A DNA stretch of 64,000 nt from Terriglobia bacterium. GTDB taxonomy: Bacteria > Acidobacteriota > Terriglobia > JAJPHL01. Under the pieces are notes generated by a model that worked only from the letters and a program-made list of their open reading frames with translations, was not told the DNA's origin and did no database searches. The stretch's first letter is position 1, and each line of letters begins with the position of its first letter. Where the stretch lies: NCBI GenBank assembly GCA_021325275.1, contig JAJPHL010000066.1, forward strand, positions 97,302-161,301, written 5' to 3'. The position numbers and the translations under genes were made by a program. Of the stretch, positions 17,767 to 26,767 are shown in pieces.

Positions 17767-18452
17767 GAAACTCCGCATTGCTCATCGCGCTGCTGTTTCT
17801 CGCGGGATGCAACGACGATCCTGCGCGCTCGGTGAAGATCGCGCCGCGCCCATCACAACCCGCGCCGTCTGTGCGACCCGAGCCCACCCCGCCAACTCTC
17901 GCCGCGCCCCAACTGCCGCAACCAAAAGCAACACGCGCTGCGGCAGCGAAGCCGCCCGCGACTTCAGCCAATCTTTTCCCAGAGTATTGCCCGATTCCCG
18001 CCGAAGAATCGCCTGGAGGGCCGAGCAGCCTCGTGGCAAAAGGCGCTTGCGAATTCGAGCATCACTCGACCGCGAGCTGCGAGCCGATCGGAGACGATTT
18101 TCTGGTCGGCCTCACGCGACCAGCCAAAGGCGGCGGATCGCTCGTCGCTTTCCTGAACGTCGAGCAGTACAAGGGACCCGGAAACTACGAGAACGCTCAA
18201 CTCTTTGTCGCGGTACAGAGTGGAAAAACGATTCACCGCTGGTCGAGCGAAACGGTTAGCGCCGTGGTCGGCGCCGGCGAAGCGTTCGTCGCGCTTCCCT
18301 CCACACGGTTGGATCTCGAACCAACGCTCGTCGATTGCTCCACGCTGATCTCGCCGTCGTCGAACTATCTCTATCAGTGTGCCGGACGTGGGGAAGTCCT
18401 GAAAGCTGCGCCGGAAGTCGTTTCCGGCAAGTTGCAGTGCGCGGGAAAATAA
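17763..18452 (+). CDS. Lipoprotein of unknown function in the exporter operon
   Basis: A 229-residue lipoprotein. The signal is MRNSALLIALLFLAGC, with lipobox LAGC and lipidation at Cys16. A Pro/Ala-rich linker (about 30-75) leads to a compact domain with four or five cysteines (CPI, KGACEF, TASCEP, VDCSTL, LYQCAG) that could form disulfides. I do not recognise the domain. GGAGG five bases before the ATG, together with the ATGA overlap, shows coupled translation with the permease. It may be a periplasmic partner of the exporter. Confidence 0.65.
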   Translation: MRNSALLIALLFLAGCNDDPARSVKIAPRPSQPAPSVRPEPTPPTLAAPQLPQPKATRAAAAKPPATSANLFPEYCPIPAEESPGGPSSLVAKGACEFEHHSTASCEPIGDDFLVGLTRPAKGGGSLVAFLNVEQYKGPGNYENAQLFVAVQSGKTIHRWSSETVSAVVGAGEAFVALPSTRLDLEPTLVDCSTLISPSSNYLYQCAGRGEVLKAAPEVVSGKLQCAGK

Positions 18453-18455
18453 TCG

Positions 18456-19586
18456 TCAAGCCTTCCCGCCGCGCGACTTCAAGAAACTCACCATGCCCTC
18501 CTGCTTCGCGCCTTGCGCCATCGCCAGCGGTGTGACGGTCGCGCCATTCGTGACGCCCGCGGCGTTCACGTCCGCGCCGTGCGACAGCAACACCTCCGCA
18601 AGTTCCACGTATCCCTTGCGCGCGGCGATGTGCAAGGTCGTAATGCCGAACGCCTTGGCATGGACGCTGGCACCCGCGCGCAATAAATCGTCGGCGATCT
18701 CGGCGTGCTGCTCGCCATACGCCGTGTATGACATCAGCGGCAGATCGTGCGCGCCGCGTTCGCGGATGCACGCGGGATCGCCGCCAACCAGCGCGGTCAC
18801 GCGGTCGCGCAGACCCAACAACGTCGCGGTGCATGTGGAAACCGGCGCGCCCGCGTCGGCCAGGAATCGCGCCAGCGCCGTTGTGCCGGTGTGCGCCGCC
18901 GCTTCGATCGCGAGTTCATCCCAAGTGGCGCGCGCGGCCAGCATTCCGGGAGCCAACTTGAACAAATGCTTCACGCGCTCGGTGTCAAAATGCGAGAGCC
19001 GCACGAATTCGTTGATGAAATCCTGCGGCAGTCCGTCGATGTTCGCGGGCACAAACGGTTTGCCTTGGGCGTCGAGGCTCAATCGCTTTCCGAAGTAGAC
19101 CACTTCGGTTTTCACGCCTGCCCCGATCGCCCCGCGATGCACGAGCAGTTCCACGACATCGAAATAGCCGCGCGCCGCGGCCAATTCCACGGCGGTCTTC
19201 CCGTCCCCGCGCTTGGCGTTTGGATCGGATGCGTTCATCACCAACGCCGTTGTCATGTCGAGGGCTGCTTTGCGGTCGGGATACTGGACAGCGGCGATCA
19301 ACGGGCTCTCGGGACCAGCGCTCAGGTCCGCGCCTTTCTGCGTGAGGAAGAAAATCATGTCGCTGTGGCCGCCTTCAACCGCGTAATGCAAGGCGGTCTT
19401 CCCTTCTGCCGATCGGAGCTTCGCGATGGCCGGATTCTCGGCGGCGAACTTAGTCGCAGCCGGTATGTTGCCTTGAAGCGCTGCCTGGAAGATGTCCGCG
19501 GGTGGAAGCGTCGCGGGTTGAGCCTGTGAAAGCGCGGGCAATTGGGTAGCAGCGAGTAACGAAACGAACGTTCGGCGGTTTGTCAT
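18456..19586 (-). CDS. Exported ankyrin-repeat protein
   Basis: A 376-residue protein. The N-terminus NRRTFVSLLAATQLPALSQA looks like a Tat or Sec signal. At least five ankyrin repeats are readable: GKTALHYAVEGGHSDMIFFL, GKTAVELAAARGYFDVVELL and ITTLHIAARKGYVELAEVLL are the clearest, plus degenerate ones between residues 190 and 300. Ankyrin arrays bind protein partners; the partner here is unknown. The ATG at 19586 is preferred over an in-frame TTG two codons upstream. It is convergent with the exporter operon (three bases apart) and divergent from the winged-helix regulator. Confidence 0.8.
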   Translation of the reverse strand: MTNRRTFVSLLAATQLPALSQAQPATLPPADIFQAALQGNIPAATKFAAENPAIAKLRSAEGKTALHYAVEGGHSDMIFFLTQKGADLSAGPESPLIAAVQYPDRKAALDMTTALVMNASDPNAKRGDGKTAVELAAARGYFDVVELLVHRGAIGAGVKTEVVYFGKRLSLDAQGKPFVPANIDGLPQDFINEFVRLSHFDTERVKHLFKLAPGMLAARATWDELAIEAAAHTGTTALARFLADAGAPVSTCTATLLGLRDRVTALVGGDPACIRERGAHDLPLMSYTAYGEQHAEIADDLLRAGASVHAKAFGITTLHIAARKGYVELAEVLLSHGADVNAAGVTNGATVTPLAMAQGAKQEGMVSFLKSRGGKA

Positions 19587-19655
19587 GCCCAATTCTCGCT
19601 GCGGCTAGGGGTCAATGAGTAGGCAGCGTGATGTTATTTTCATGTTATCGAGGGA

Positions 19656-19661
19656 TAAAAT
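19656..19661 (+). promoter_or_regulatory. -10 box (TAAAAT) close to the regulator start
   Basis: TAAAAT (five of six consensus positions) ends eight bases before the ATG at 19670, which would give a leaderless transcript. There is no clear -35. Confidence 0.3.
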
Positions 19662-19669
19662 AGGCCCTA

Positions 19670-21340
19670 ATGCGGTTCGGCCCCTTTGAACTCGACGAAA
19701 TCAACGGCGAACTTCGCCGCGACGGCACGCCGGTTAAGTTACCTCCCCGACAGTTCAAACTGCTCGCCCTATTGGCGCGGAATTCCAGCCAAGTGGTCAA
19801 TCGCGAGGAGATCCAGCGCGACCTCTGGGGCACGGACACCTATGTCGACTTTCAGCGGAACCTGAACGTTTGCATCGCGCAGATCCGCGCGGCGCTGGAG
19901 GACGATTCCGAGTCCCCACGATTCATCCAGACCGTGCCGCGCCGCGGATATCGCTTTGTCGCAGCGGTAGAAAATGGCGCGCCGCCCGTCGCTGCGCCGG
20001 CGCAGGCACGCAGCCGCAACCTCGCCGGGTGGATCGCCGCAGCCGCGTGCATGGTGGCCGCCGCGTTTTTCGCGCTGCGCCCCGCCCCGCCGGTGACTCC
20101 GCGAATCGCGATGTTGCCGTTCGTTGCCACGACACACGATGAACAAGACCAACGCTTCGCCGACGTGCTGACCAGCGAGGTCATCGGCACCCTCGGCATG
20201 CAAGGCAGCCGGCTGAGCGTTATCGGACGATCTTCCGTGGAGCGCTATCGCGGGAACGCGACCGGCGCCGCCAAGGAACTTCAAGCCGACTACGTCGTCA
20301 CCGGCTCGGTGCACGCGCGGAAAGGCGACACCTGGGTCGCATCCGTCGACGTTGAACGTTCCAGCGATCATGTGGAAGTGTGGCACGAGACAATCGAGCG
20401 CGATTCGCCGGCGACATTTCAATTGCAGCAGGAAATCGCGGCGCACGTTTCGGCGGGCGTGCTGCACACGTTATTTCCGGAAGCCGCCGCCGTCGCTCGT
20501 CCCACGCATCTCGTCTCGGACGCCGCGTATCAGGCATATCTCGGCGGTCTCACGCTGCAACGCCAGGGATCGTTCGAAAGTCTCGCGCGCAGCGCGACAC
20601 TCTTGCGCGACGCGGTCGACAAGGCGCCTGATTTCGCCGCAGCTCACGCCGCACTCGCCGAAACCTACGTGTCGATGGGACGATCCGGCGCCGCGCCCGC
20701 GAGTGCTTTCGCGGAAGCTACCGAACAGGCGCAGGCCGCGCTCGCGCTCGACGCGTCGAATCCGGACGCGCACAACGCGCTCGCCAACGGATTGTTTTGG
20801 CACGACTGGGATTGGCCCAGCGCCGAGCGCGAATTTCGCGCCGCCATCGCCGCGAATCCCAGTTTCGCGGCGGCGTATCACGACTACGCGTTCTTCCTCG
20901 TGGCCATGGGACGTCCCGACGCCGCGCTCGCCGAACTGCGCACCGCCGTGGCGCTCGATCCCGTGTCGGTGCGCGTCAACATGGACGCCGGATGGCTCTT
21001 GCTGCAAGCGCATCGCTTCAATGAAGCGATCGCGCAGGCGCAACGCGCCCAAAAGCTGCAGCCGGGCTTGCGCGAAGCCGACGCCTGCATCGCGCGCGCG
21101 CGGTTATATCAAGGCCAGCCAGGAGAAGCGGTGCCCAAACAAGCCTCGCACGATCCTTATATGAACGCGGCCTTTCAATCCTTGCGCGGCGATCGCGATT
21201 CCGCATTGAAGTCGCTGCAAACGGCGCTGGCCGCGCGCCATCCCATGATGGTGATGCTCCAAAGCGAGCCGTCGTTCGACCGCATGCGTTCTGCGCCGGA
21301 ATTCCGCGCGATCGTTGCGCAAATGCGTTTTCCGAACTAG
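19670..21340 (+). CDS. CadC/ToxR-like winged-helix membrane regulator with TPR domain
   Basis: A 556-residue one-component regulator. Residues 1-103 are an OmpR/PhoB winged helix (FGPFELDEINGELRRDG, LPPRQFKLLALLARN, FIQTVPRRGYRF). A membrane helix follows (about 118-136), then a TolB-N/FlgO-like domain (IAMLPFVATT to about 245; VIGRSSVERYRG, ADYVVTGSV) and TPR repeats to the end. DNA binding is cytoplasmic and sensing is periplasmic. This architecture is greatly expanded in Acidobacteriota. It ends four bases into the opposing isomerase-like gene. The target genes are unknown; the divergent ankyrin gene is the nearest candidate. Confidence 0.85.
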   Translation: MRFGPFELDEINGELRRDGTPVKLPPRQFKLLALLARNSSQVVNREEIQRDLWGTDTYVDFQRNLNVCIAQIRAALEDDSESPRFIQTVPRRGYRFVAAVENGAPPVAAPAQARSRNLAGWIAAAACMVAAAFFALRPAPPVTPRIAMLPFVATTHDEQDQRFADVLTSEVIGTLGMQGSRLSVIGRSSVERYRGNATGAAKELQADYVVTGSVHARKGDTWVASVDVERSSDHVEVWHETIERDSPATFQLQQEIAAHVSAGVLHTLFPEAAAVARPTHLVSDAAYQAYLGGLTLQRQGSFESLARSATLLRDAVDKAPDFAAAHAALAETYVSMGRSGAAPASAFAEATEQAQAALALDASNPDAHNALANGLFWHDWDWPSAEREFRAAIAANPSFAAAYHDYAFFLVAMGRPDAALAELRTAVALDPVSVRVNMDAGWLLLQAHRFNEAIAQAQRAQKLQPGLREADACIARARLYQGQPGEAVPKQASHDPYMNAAFQSLRGDRDSALKSLQTALAARHPMMVMLQSEPSFDRMRSAPEFRAIVAQMRFPN

Positions 21341-22209
21341 AGATTCGCGCGCAAATATTTCATGCTCAGTTCGGCACTCTCGCGCTCCGTGCGCGTCTTG
21401 ATATACACATCGAGTTCCACAACGATCCAGCCGCGATAGCCGTGCTTGTTCATTTGCGCGATCACGCCGGGGAAATCGACGTCGCCCAGGCCGAGTTCGC
21501 AGAACCAAACGTCGCGCTCGCGTCCACCCGATTGCGCGACCTTCTTCGGCGGTCCCGCGTAGTGATCCTTGAAATGCGGGAAGAGTAAGTGTCCGCCGTA
21601 GTCTGCGAAGATCTTGACAGGATCGGAGCCGCCTTGCTTCAAATGCCCGGTATCGAGAATCAGGCGGCATTTCCCGCCATTGAGGGCGTCAAGGAGCCGG
21701 CGGCAATCGTCCGGCTTCTCGCTGAGCGAATTCATGTGATTGTGATATCCCAACGCGACGCCTTCACCGGCCACGCGCGCGCCGATTTCATTCAGCAAAT
21801 CGGCCAGCGCCTTGTGCGCGCCTTCCGCCGGGGCTACGCTGTCGAGCAACTGCATGTACGGCGCGCCGATTTTCTTTAAAAACTTGGCGTGCTCCACGCT
21901 GCGATCGATGTATTCCTTGCGTTTCGCGGCGTCGAGGTTTACGGTTCCGCTCGACATCGCCACACAAACCAGCTTGCGCGCGGCGAGCATTTCCTGAAAG
22001 GCGGCCGGGCGGTCCTTGTAAGTATCGAATTCCGGTGAGCGGAATTGGATTCCAGTGAATCCCGCGGCTGAAATATCGTCGAACGCTTGATCGAGATGCG
22101 ATCCCCAGGTGATGGTTGCGTAACCAAGCTTGTACTTGTCAGCGGGCAACGCGCCGAGCAACGGCAGTGCCGCGGCGGTCTCGAGAAAATTGCGGCGGGA
22201 GAGATTCAT
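21337..22209 (-). CDS. Tat-exported sugar phosphate isomerase/epimerase-like TIM-barrel protein
   Basis: A 290-residue AP-endonuclease-2-type TIM barrel. The N-terminus MNLSRRNFLETAAALPLLGA is a textbook Tat signal. Metal-site landmarks of the xylose-isomerase-like group are visible: GYHNHMNS, LILDTGHLKQGG, LFPHFKDHYAG and WIVVELD. Family members isomerise or dehydrate sugars and inositols, and Tat-exported copies are common in Acidobacteriota and Planctomycetes, usually with unknown substrates. The 3' end overlaps the convergent regulator gene by four bases. Confidence 0.8.
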   Translation of the reverse strand: MNLSRRNFLETAAALPLLGALPADKYKLGYATITWGSHLDQAFDDISAAGFTGIQFRSPEFDTYKDRPAAFQEMLAARKLVCVAMSSGTVNLDAAKRKEYIDRSVEHAKFLKKIGAPYMQLLDSVAPAEGAHKALADLLNEIGARVAGEGVALGYHNHMNSLSEKPDDCRRLLDALNGGKCRLILDTGHLKQGGSDPVKIFADYGGHLLFPHFKDHYAGPPKKVAQSGGRERDVWFCELGLGDVDFPGVIAQMNKHGYRGWIVVELDVYIKTRTERESAELSMKYLRANL

Positions 22210-22336
22210 CGCTTATTCATATCAGAATATCGAGAATCCTTTACGATGTCGGACCGAGGAGAGCCCATGCCTACCGATTTGATCGCACGTCTCGACATAG
22301 GCGGAACATTTCCGGCTCCCTTTCGTCTATACCCGC

Positions 22337-24766
22337 ATGCTGAACGATGTGCGCTTTGCGCTCCGCATGATCTCGACGCACCGCTGGTTCTCCGCCGCCG
22401 TGATCCTCACCATGGCGCTGGGAATCGGGTTGAATGCCATGATTTTCACACTGGTCGACGCGGTGTTGATGAAACCGGTCGGCATCCCGAACGGCGATCG
22501 TCTGGTCACGATGCAGGAACGCCATCCGTCGAATCACGACCCCAACACGAATCGCGACGGCGTGTCGTATCCCGATTTCCGCGATATGCGCGCGCAAAAC
22601 TCGACGTTTGAGCGTCTCGAAGCCGGCTCTTACGAGCGAGACTCGACGATCAGCGAGGAAACAAATCCGGCACAATCCTTCCGCATGACGCCCGTGTCGG
22701 CCGGCATGTTCGAGATGATGCACGTCCCGCCAGTTGTCGGCAGATCGTTCCACGCGGACGAAGACAAGCCCGGCGCCGAGCCGGTGCTCCTGCTCGGCTA
22801 CTCGGTGTGGAAAGACCGCTACGGCGCGTCGCCGAACGTTGTGGGGCGCAGCGTGCGGTTGAACGGCAAGCCCGCCACGATCATCGGCGTGATGCCGGAA
22901 AACTTCGGCTTTCCGCAAAACAGCCAAATGTGGATTCCGCTCGTTCCCGACGCCGACGTGGAGAAGCGCTCGAATCGAAATTTACAGTTGTACGGGATCA
23001 TGAAGCGCGGTGTTTCGAGACAAGCCGCGGCCGCGGACCTTGACACCGTCGGCGCAAGGCTGGCGCAATCGTTTCCGGATACAAACAAAGATCTCGCGAT
23101 CGTCGTCGAGACGTTTCATCAACGCTTCAACGGCGGCCCCATCTCGGTCGTCTTCCTGCTAATGCAAGCGGCGGTCGTGTTCGTCCTTCTGATCGCCTGC
23201 GCCAACGTGGCCAACATGATGCTCAGCCGCGCCATCGAACGTCGCCGCGAAATCTCGATCCGCGCGGCGATGGGCGCGTCGCGCTTGCAAATCATTCGCC
23301 AGTTACTGATCGAATGCACGATTCTCTCGACGCTCGGTGGAGCGCTGGGACTCGCGCTGTGCGAATGGGGCGTCCGCTGGTTCAGCTTGCAGACCATGGA
23401 TGTGGGCAAGCCGTATTGGATTATCTTCGCCACCGACTATCGCGTCTTCGCGTTCTTCGCCGTCACCTGCATCGGCGCGGGACTCACGTTTGGCCTGCTG
23501 CCCGCATTGCGCGCCTCGCGCGTGGATCTGAACAGCGTGTTGAAGGAAGGATCGCGCGCCGCCGGAATTCAGGGCGGCGGCAAGTTATCGAGCGTGCTGG
23601 TAATCTTCCAAATGGCCGCGACGCTGGTGCTGCTGACGGGCGCCGCGATTTTCGTGCGCGCGGTGATCGGCTATCAAACGCTGAACACCTTTGTGCCCAC
23701 CGAGCAGCTTCTCACGTTGCGACTTCGCCTGGCGGGCACGCACTATCCCGACAACGCCGCGCGCTTACGCTTCTACGATCAACTGATGCCGCGCATCGCC
23801 GCGATTCCCGGCGTTACGGCAGCGGGACTTGCGTCAAGTCCTATCGGCACGGGCACGGGCGACCGCGGAATCGAGATCGAAGGCCAACCCTTGGCCGACG
23901 TTCATCGCGCGCCGCGCGTGAGTTTCATGGTGCACTCGCCCGACGCTTTCGCGGTGGAAGATCTGCCGATCATCGCGGGACGCAATTTCACCGAGAAAGA
24001 CGGCACGGGCGGCGTGAATTCGGCGATCGTGTCGAAGGCATTGGCCGAGCGCTTCTTTCCGCATCAGGACGCTGTGGGAAAACGTCTGCGCTACTACGAC
24101 GGCAACGACAACAACTTGAAGGCGAGCGAGTGGCTGACGATCGTCGGCGTGTGCCCGACATTCATCCAGCGCATGGACCGCGCGGGACCCGAGCCCGTGT
24201 TGTTCGTGCCGTTTCGCCAACTTACGTATACAACCATGTCGCTCGTGGTGCGCTCAACGAGCGCCGGCAGCGTCGCGAACGCCGTGCGCCAGCAAATCCA
24301 AGCGCTCGACCAGGATTTAGCGCCGATGGACGTGCGCACGCTGCAAGCCTCGCTGGAACGTCAGGCGTGGATGTTGGGATTATTTGGGACGCTCTTCACA
24401 TCATTCGCGCTGATCGCTCTCGCGATCGCGTCGCTGGGACTCTACGCTGTGGTCGCGCAAGCCACCGCGCGGCGCACGCAGGAAATCGGAATTCGCATGG
24501 CGTTGGGCGCGACCTCGCCACGGATCATGCGAATGGTGATGTCGCGCGGCGCGTTGCAACTGGCGATCGGTGTGGTGCTGGGACTCGCGGCGGCGTATCC
24601 GGTGACGCGCCTGATGGTCACGTTGCCGCTACGCGCGGAGTCGACGGGTCCCGGCGCGATGGCGGCCGTGGCATGCCTGCTGGTTGTGGTGGGCCTGGCC
24701 GCGTCGTGGGTCCCGGCGCGGCGCGCCGCGTCGGTGGACCCGATGATCGCGCTGCGCGACGAGTGA
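22337..24766 (+). CDS. ADOP-family MacB/FtsX-like permease
   Basis: An 809-residue membrane protein with duplicated MacB-PCD/FtsX architecture: N-terminal helix (TMALGIGLNAMIFTLVDAVL), periplasmic domain, three helices (about 275-390), second periplasmic domain, and three C-terminal helices with the closing motif VPARRAASVDPMIALRDE. This is the acidobacterial duplicated orphan permease type, in which two permease halves are fused and no ATPase lies alongside. None is adjacent here. TATACC three bases before the ATG again suggests a start close to the promoter. It probably couples to a distant MacB-type ATPase for export or lipoprotein handling. Confidence 0.9.
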   Translation: MLNDVRFALRMISTHRWFSAAVILTMALGIGLNAMIFTLVDAVLMKPVGIPNGDRLVTMQERHPSNHDPNTNRDGVSYPDFRDMRAQNSTFERLEAGSYERDSTISEETNPAQSFRMTPVSAGMFEMMHVPPVVGRSFHADEDKPGAEPVLLLGYSVWKDRYGASPNVVGRSVRLNGKPATIIGVMPENFGFPQNSQMWIPLVPDADVEKRSNRNLQLYGIMKRGVSRQAAAADLDTVGARLAQSFPDTNKDLAIVVETFHQRFNGGPISVVFLLMQAAVVFVLLIACANVANMMLSRAIERRREISIRAAMGASRLQIIRQLLIECTILSTLGGALGLALCEWGVRWFSLQTMDVGKPYWIIFATDYRVFAFFAVTCIGAGLTFGLLPALRASRVDLNSVLKEGSRAAGIQGGGKLSSVLVIFQMAATLVLLTGAAIFVRAVIGYQTLNTFVPTEQLLTLRLRLAGTHYPDNAARLRFYDQLMPRIAAIPGVTAAGLASSPIGTGTGDRGIEIEGQPLADVHRAPRVSFMVHSPDAFAVEDLPIIAGRNFTEKDGTGGVNSAIVSKALAERFFPHQDAVGKRLRYYDGNDNNLKASEWLTIVGVCPTFIQRMDRAGPEPVLFVPFRQLTYTTMSLVVRSTSAGSVANAVRQQIQALDQDLAPMDVRTLQASLERQAWMLGLFGTLFTSFALIALAIASLGLYAVVAQATARRTQEIGIRMALGATSPRIMRMVMSRGALQLAIGVVLGLAAAYPVTRLMVTLPLRAESTGPGAMAAVACLLVVVGLAASWVPARRAASVDPMIALRDE

Positions 24767-24783
24767 CGCGGTTTCCGGCGCGA

Positions 24784-24792
24784 TGCTATAAT
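24784..24792 (+). promoter_or_regulatory. Extended -10 (TGCTATAAT) of the cupin gene
   Basis: A perfect extended -10. A GTGACG hexamer 18 bases upstream (24763-24768) is a possible -35. The box ends eight bases before the ATG at 24801, so the message should be leaderless or nearly so. Confidence 0.5.
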
Positions 24793-24800
24793 CAGCGGCC

Positions 24801-25190
24801 ATGAAGAAGCCTTCGTTTCAGATAGCGATCCTAGCGGGATTTCTCATCGTGCCGCTTCAATTTCTGACGCCGCAACAGTCCGCGATGCCCCAAGATGGAC
24901 CCCAGCGCACCCTGCAATTTGAGAACGACGACGTCGCGGTTTGGAAAGCGGTGGTGGCGCCGAACGGTCCGCTGTCGATGCACACGCACGAGCATCCGCG
25001 CGTGATCGTCGCCGTGGCCGGCGGACCCATGAAGATCGTCTTCGAGGATGGAACTTCTGAAATGCATCAATGGGAAAGCGGGAAGGCGTACTGGTTGTCG
25101 AAGGAAGAAGGCCGCAAGAAGCACGCGGACGTAAATACCGGTTCCAAGCCGATTGAAGTGATGGTAGTGGAATTGAAGAAGTCGAACTAA
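24801..25190 (+). CDS. Small exported cupin-domain protein
   Basis: A 129-residue protein. A hydrophobic N-terminal segment (about 7-24) probably acts as signal or anchor. The remainder is a single cupin barrel: HTHEHPRVIVAVAGG supplies the metal-binding histidines of motif 1, and KKHADVNTGSKPIEVMVVEL is the motif 2 region. Substrate and activity cannot be inferred. It is probably transcribed alone from the extended -10 directly upstream. A beta-propeller gene with its own promoter follows on the same strand. Confidence 0.7.
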   Translation: MKKPSFQIAILAGFLIVPLQFLTPQQSAMPQDGPQRTLQFENDDVAVWKAVVAPNGPLSMHTHEHPRVIVAVAGGPMKIVFEDGTSEMHQWESGKAYWLSKEEGRKKHADVNTGSKPIEVMVVELKKSN

Positions 25191-25265
25191 GACGGAAGCG
25201 CGACATTGCACCGTCCATCTGTCGAATTGCTTCGAGGACATGCGATCGGGTTCTGGGTCGACTCG

Positions 25266-25274
25266 TGCTACGCT
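25266..25274 (+). promoter_or_regulatory. Extended -10 (TGCTACGCT) of the beta-propeller gene
   Basis: TGC plus TACGCT, ending nine bases before the ATG at 25284. It has the same spacing as other near-leaderless starts here. It is a weaker hexamer than the 24784 site. Confidence 0.3.
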
Positions 25275-25283
25275 GGACCGATC

Positions 25284-26234
25284 ATGCGATTCGCCTTATC
25301 TGTAACGTTAATCCTCGCATCCGGCATGTTGGCGGCGCAAGAGCCGCTGCCCGGCGCGGGCCTCGCGCAACATCCCTTCCTCTACTGCGGCGAGTGGCAG
25401 GATCGCGGACACAGCGACCAAGTGATGTACATCGTGCGCGGCGGCAAAGTCGAATGGACCTACGCGATTCCCGGACGCGAAGAATACGGCGATTGCACGC
25501 GTCTCTCGAACGGCAATATCGTTTTCTCACGGCGTTTTTCGGCCAGCGAGATCACGCCGGATAAAAAGATCGTTTGGAATTACGACGCGCCGCCGAACAC
25601 CGAGATTCACACCGCCTATCCGCTGGGAAACGATCGCGTGCTGTTGATGCAGAATGGCGATCCCGCGAAGTTGCTGGTGATCGAGAAAAAATCGAATCGC
25701 ATCGTCAAGGAACTCGTCATGCCCACGCGCAATCCCGCGGGCATCCATGGACAATTTCGGCATGCGCGCGCGACCAAAGCCGGAACGTTCCTTGTCGCGC
25801 ATCTCGATCTCGGTAAAGTTGTCGAGTACGATCCCGACGGCAAGGAACTGTGGTCGGTCGCGGCGCCTTCGGCGTGGGCCGCAGTGCGTTTGAAAAACGG
25901 CAATACATTGATCAGCGGCAATCAACACGGATACGTCCGCGAAGTAAATCCCGCGGGCGAAACGGTGTGGGAGATCAACAAAAACGATCTGCCGGGATTT
26001 CCGCTGTACACCGTGCAGGAAGTGGATCGCCTGGCGAACGGCAACACGGTGATCTGCAACTGGGCCGGGTCGCTGCCGCAAGATCAATGGACGAACGTGG
26101 TGCAAGTGATCGAAGTGACGCCGGACAAACGCGTCGTGTGGGCCCTGCGCGATTGGAAAACGCTGGGGCCCGCGTCGGCGATTCAGCTACTCGACGAGAA
26201 AGGCGTGCCGGAGAACGGCGATCTGCAACGCTGA
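25284..26234 (+). CDS. Secreted PQQ/arylsulfotransferase-like beta-propeller protein
   Basis: A 316-residue exported protein. The ATG at 25284 starts a clean Sec signal (MRFALSVTLILASGMLAAQ); an upstream in-frame extension would bury it. The mature part has six or so beta-propeller blades of the form RLSNGNIVFSRRFSASEI, VRLKNGNTLISGNQHG and RLANGNTVICNWAG, each blade carrying N-G-N-x-(L/V)-(I/V). This blade type is shared with PQQ-like and ASST-like propellers. No catalytic His of arylsulfotransferases is evident. It probably binds a polymer or ligand in the periplasm; the true role is unknown. Confidence 0.7.
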   Translation: MRFALSVTLILASGMLAAQEPLPGAGLAQHPFLYCGEWQDRGHSDQVMYIVRGGKVEWTYAIPGREEYGDCTRLSNGNIVFSRRFSASEITPDKKIVWNYDAPPNTEIHTAYPLGNDRVLLMQNGDPAKLLVIEKKSNRIVKELVMPTRNPAGIHGQFRHARATKAGTFLVAHLDLGKVVEYDPDGKELWSVAAPSAWAAVRLKNGNTLISGNQHGYVREVNPAGETVWEINKNDLPGFPLYTVQEVDRLANGNTVICNWAGSLPQDQWTNVVQVIEVTPDKRVVWALRDWKTLGPASAIQLLDEKGVPENGDLQR

Positions 26235-26639
26235 CTAATCTTCAACCTTGGCGAGTCGCGCTAGCGCAAACGCGCCGAGCGCAAGACCAACGTCGCGCAA
26301 GGCGATGTCGAAATGCGCGCCTTGGGCCACGAGGTTGAGCACAATCCCGCACAGCCAGCAGCCGACGATGAGCGCGCCGATGCGCGGCTTCATCGCAACG
26401 ATCAAGCCGGCGACGATTTCGATCACACCCACCACTGACATGAAGCCTTGCGCCGACATTCCCACGGCGTGGTGCAGTTGCGGCGCCAGATACATGTTCC
26501 AGTTCACCAGGACGTGCGTGAACTTATCGGCGCCTGCGATGATCAGCGCGGCCGTGAAGGTGATGTGCAGAATCTGGTAAGCCTGATACGCCGGGTCGTG
26601 GACGTGCGACATCATCCGTTCTGCAATTGCATTGCTCAT
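26235..26639 (-). CDS. DoxX-like four-helix membrane protein
   Basis: A 134-residue protein with four membrane helices (about 22-40, 65-83, 88-106 and 112-128). Features such as GADKFTHVLVNW, GIVEIVAGLIVA (approximate) and a conserved early lysine fit the DoxX/SURF4-like family. AGGAG seven bases before the ATG fixes the start. It is convergent with the beta-propeller gene, whose stop directly abuts it. It is divergent from the WD40-type gene at 26768, with a palindrome in between. Confidence 0.7.
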   Translation of the reverse strand: MSNAIAERMMSHVHDPAYQAYQILHITFTAALIIAGADKFTHVLVNWNMYLAPQLHHAVGMSAQGFMSVVGVIEIVAGLIVAMKPRIGALIVGCWLCGIVLNLVAQGAHFDIALRDVGLALGAFALARLAKVED

Positions 26640-26683
26640 AAAACTCTCCTTTCATGTCGAATGACGCGCCCAACTCGCAGATA

Positions 26684-26709
26684 GGGTGCACGTGCATCCC
26701 GCTGCACCC
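26684..26709. promoter_or_regulatory. Palindromic operator-like site between doxX-like and WD40-like genes
   Basis: GGGTGCACGTGCATCCC (26684-26700) has a perfect TGCACGTGCA core (26687-26696), and TGCACCC at 26703-26709 repeats the left half in inverted form. It sits in a 128-base divergent intergenic region, where a repressor or activator of both genes could bind. It could also form a hairpin. Confidence 0.35.
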
Positions 26710-26767
26710 GGTGCAAAAGTTGGACGTTCGCGTTAAGATCATGACTGTCCCGGCGTCCTAAGTTCAT

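Noticed and set aside
22337..24766. MacB with fused ATPase
   Set aside because: No Walker A or ABC signature is present. Only permease halves are seen.
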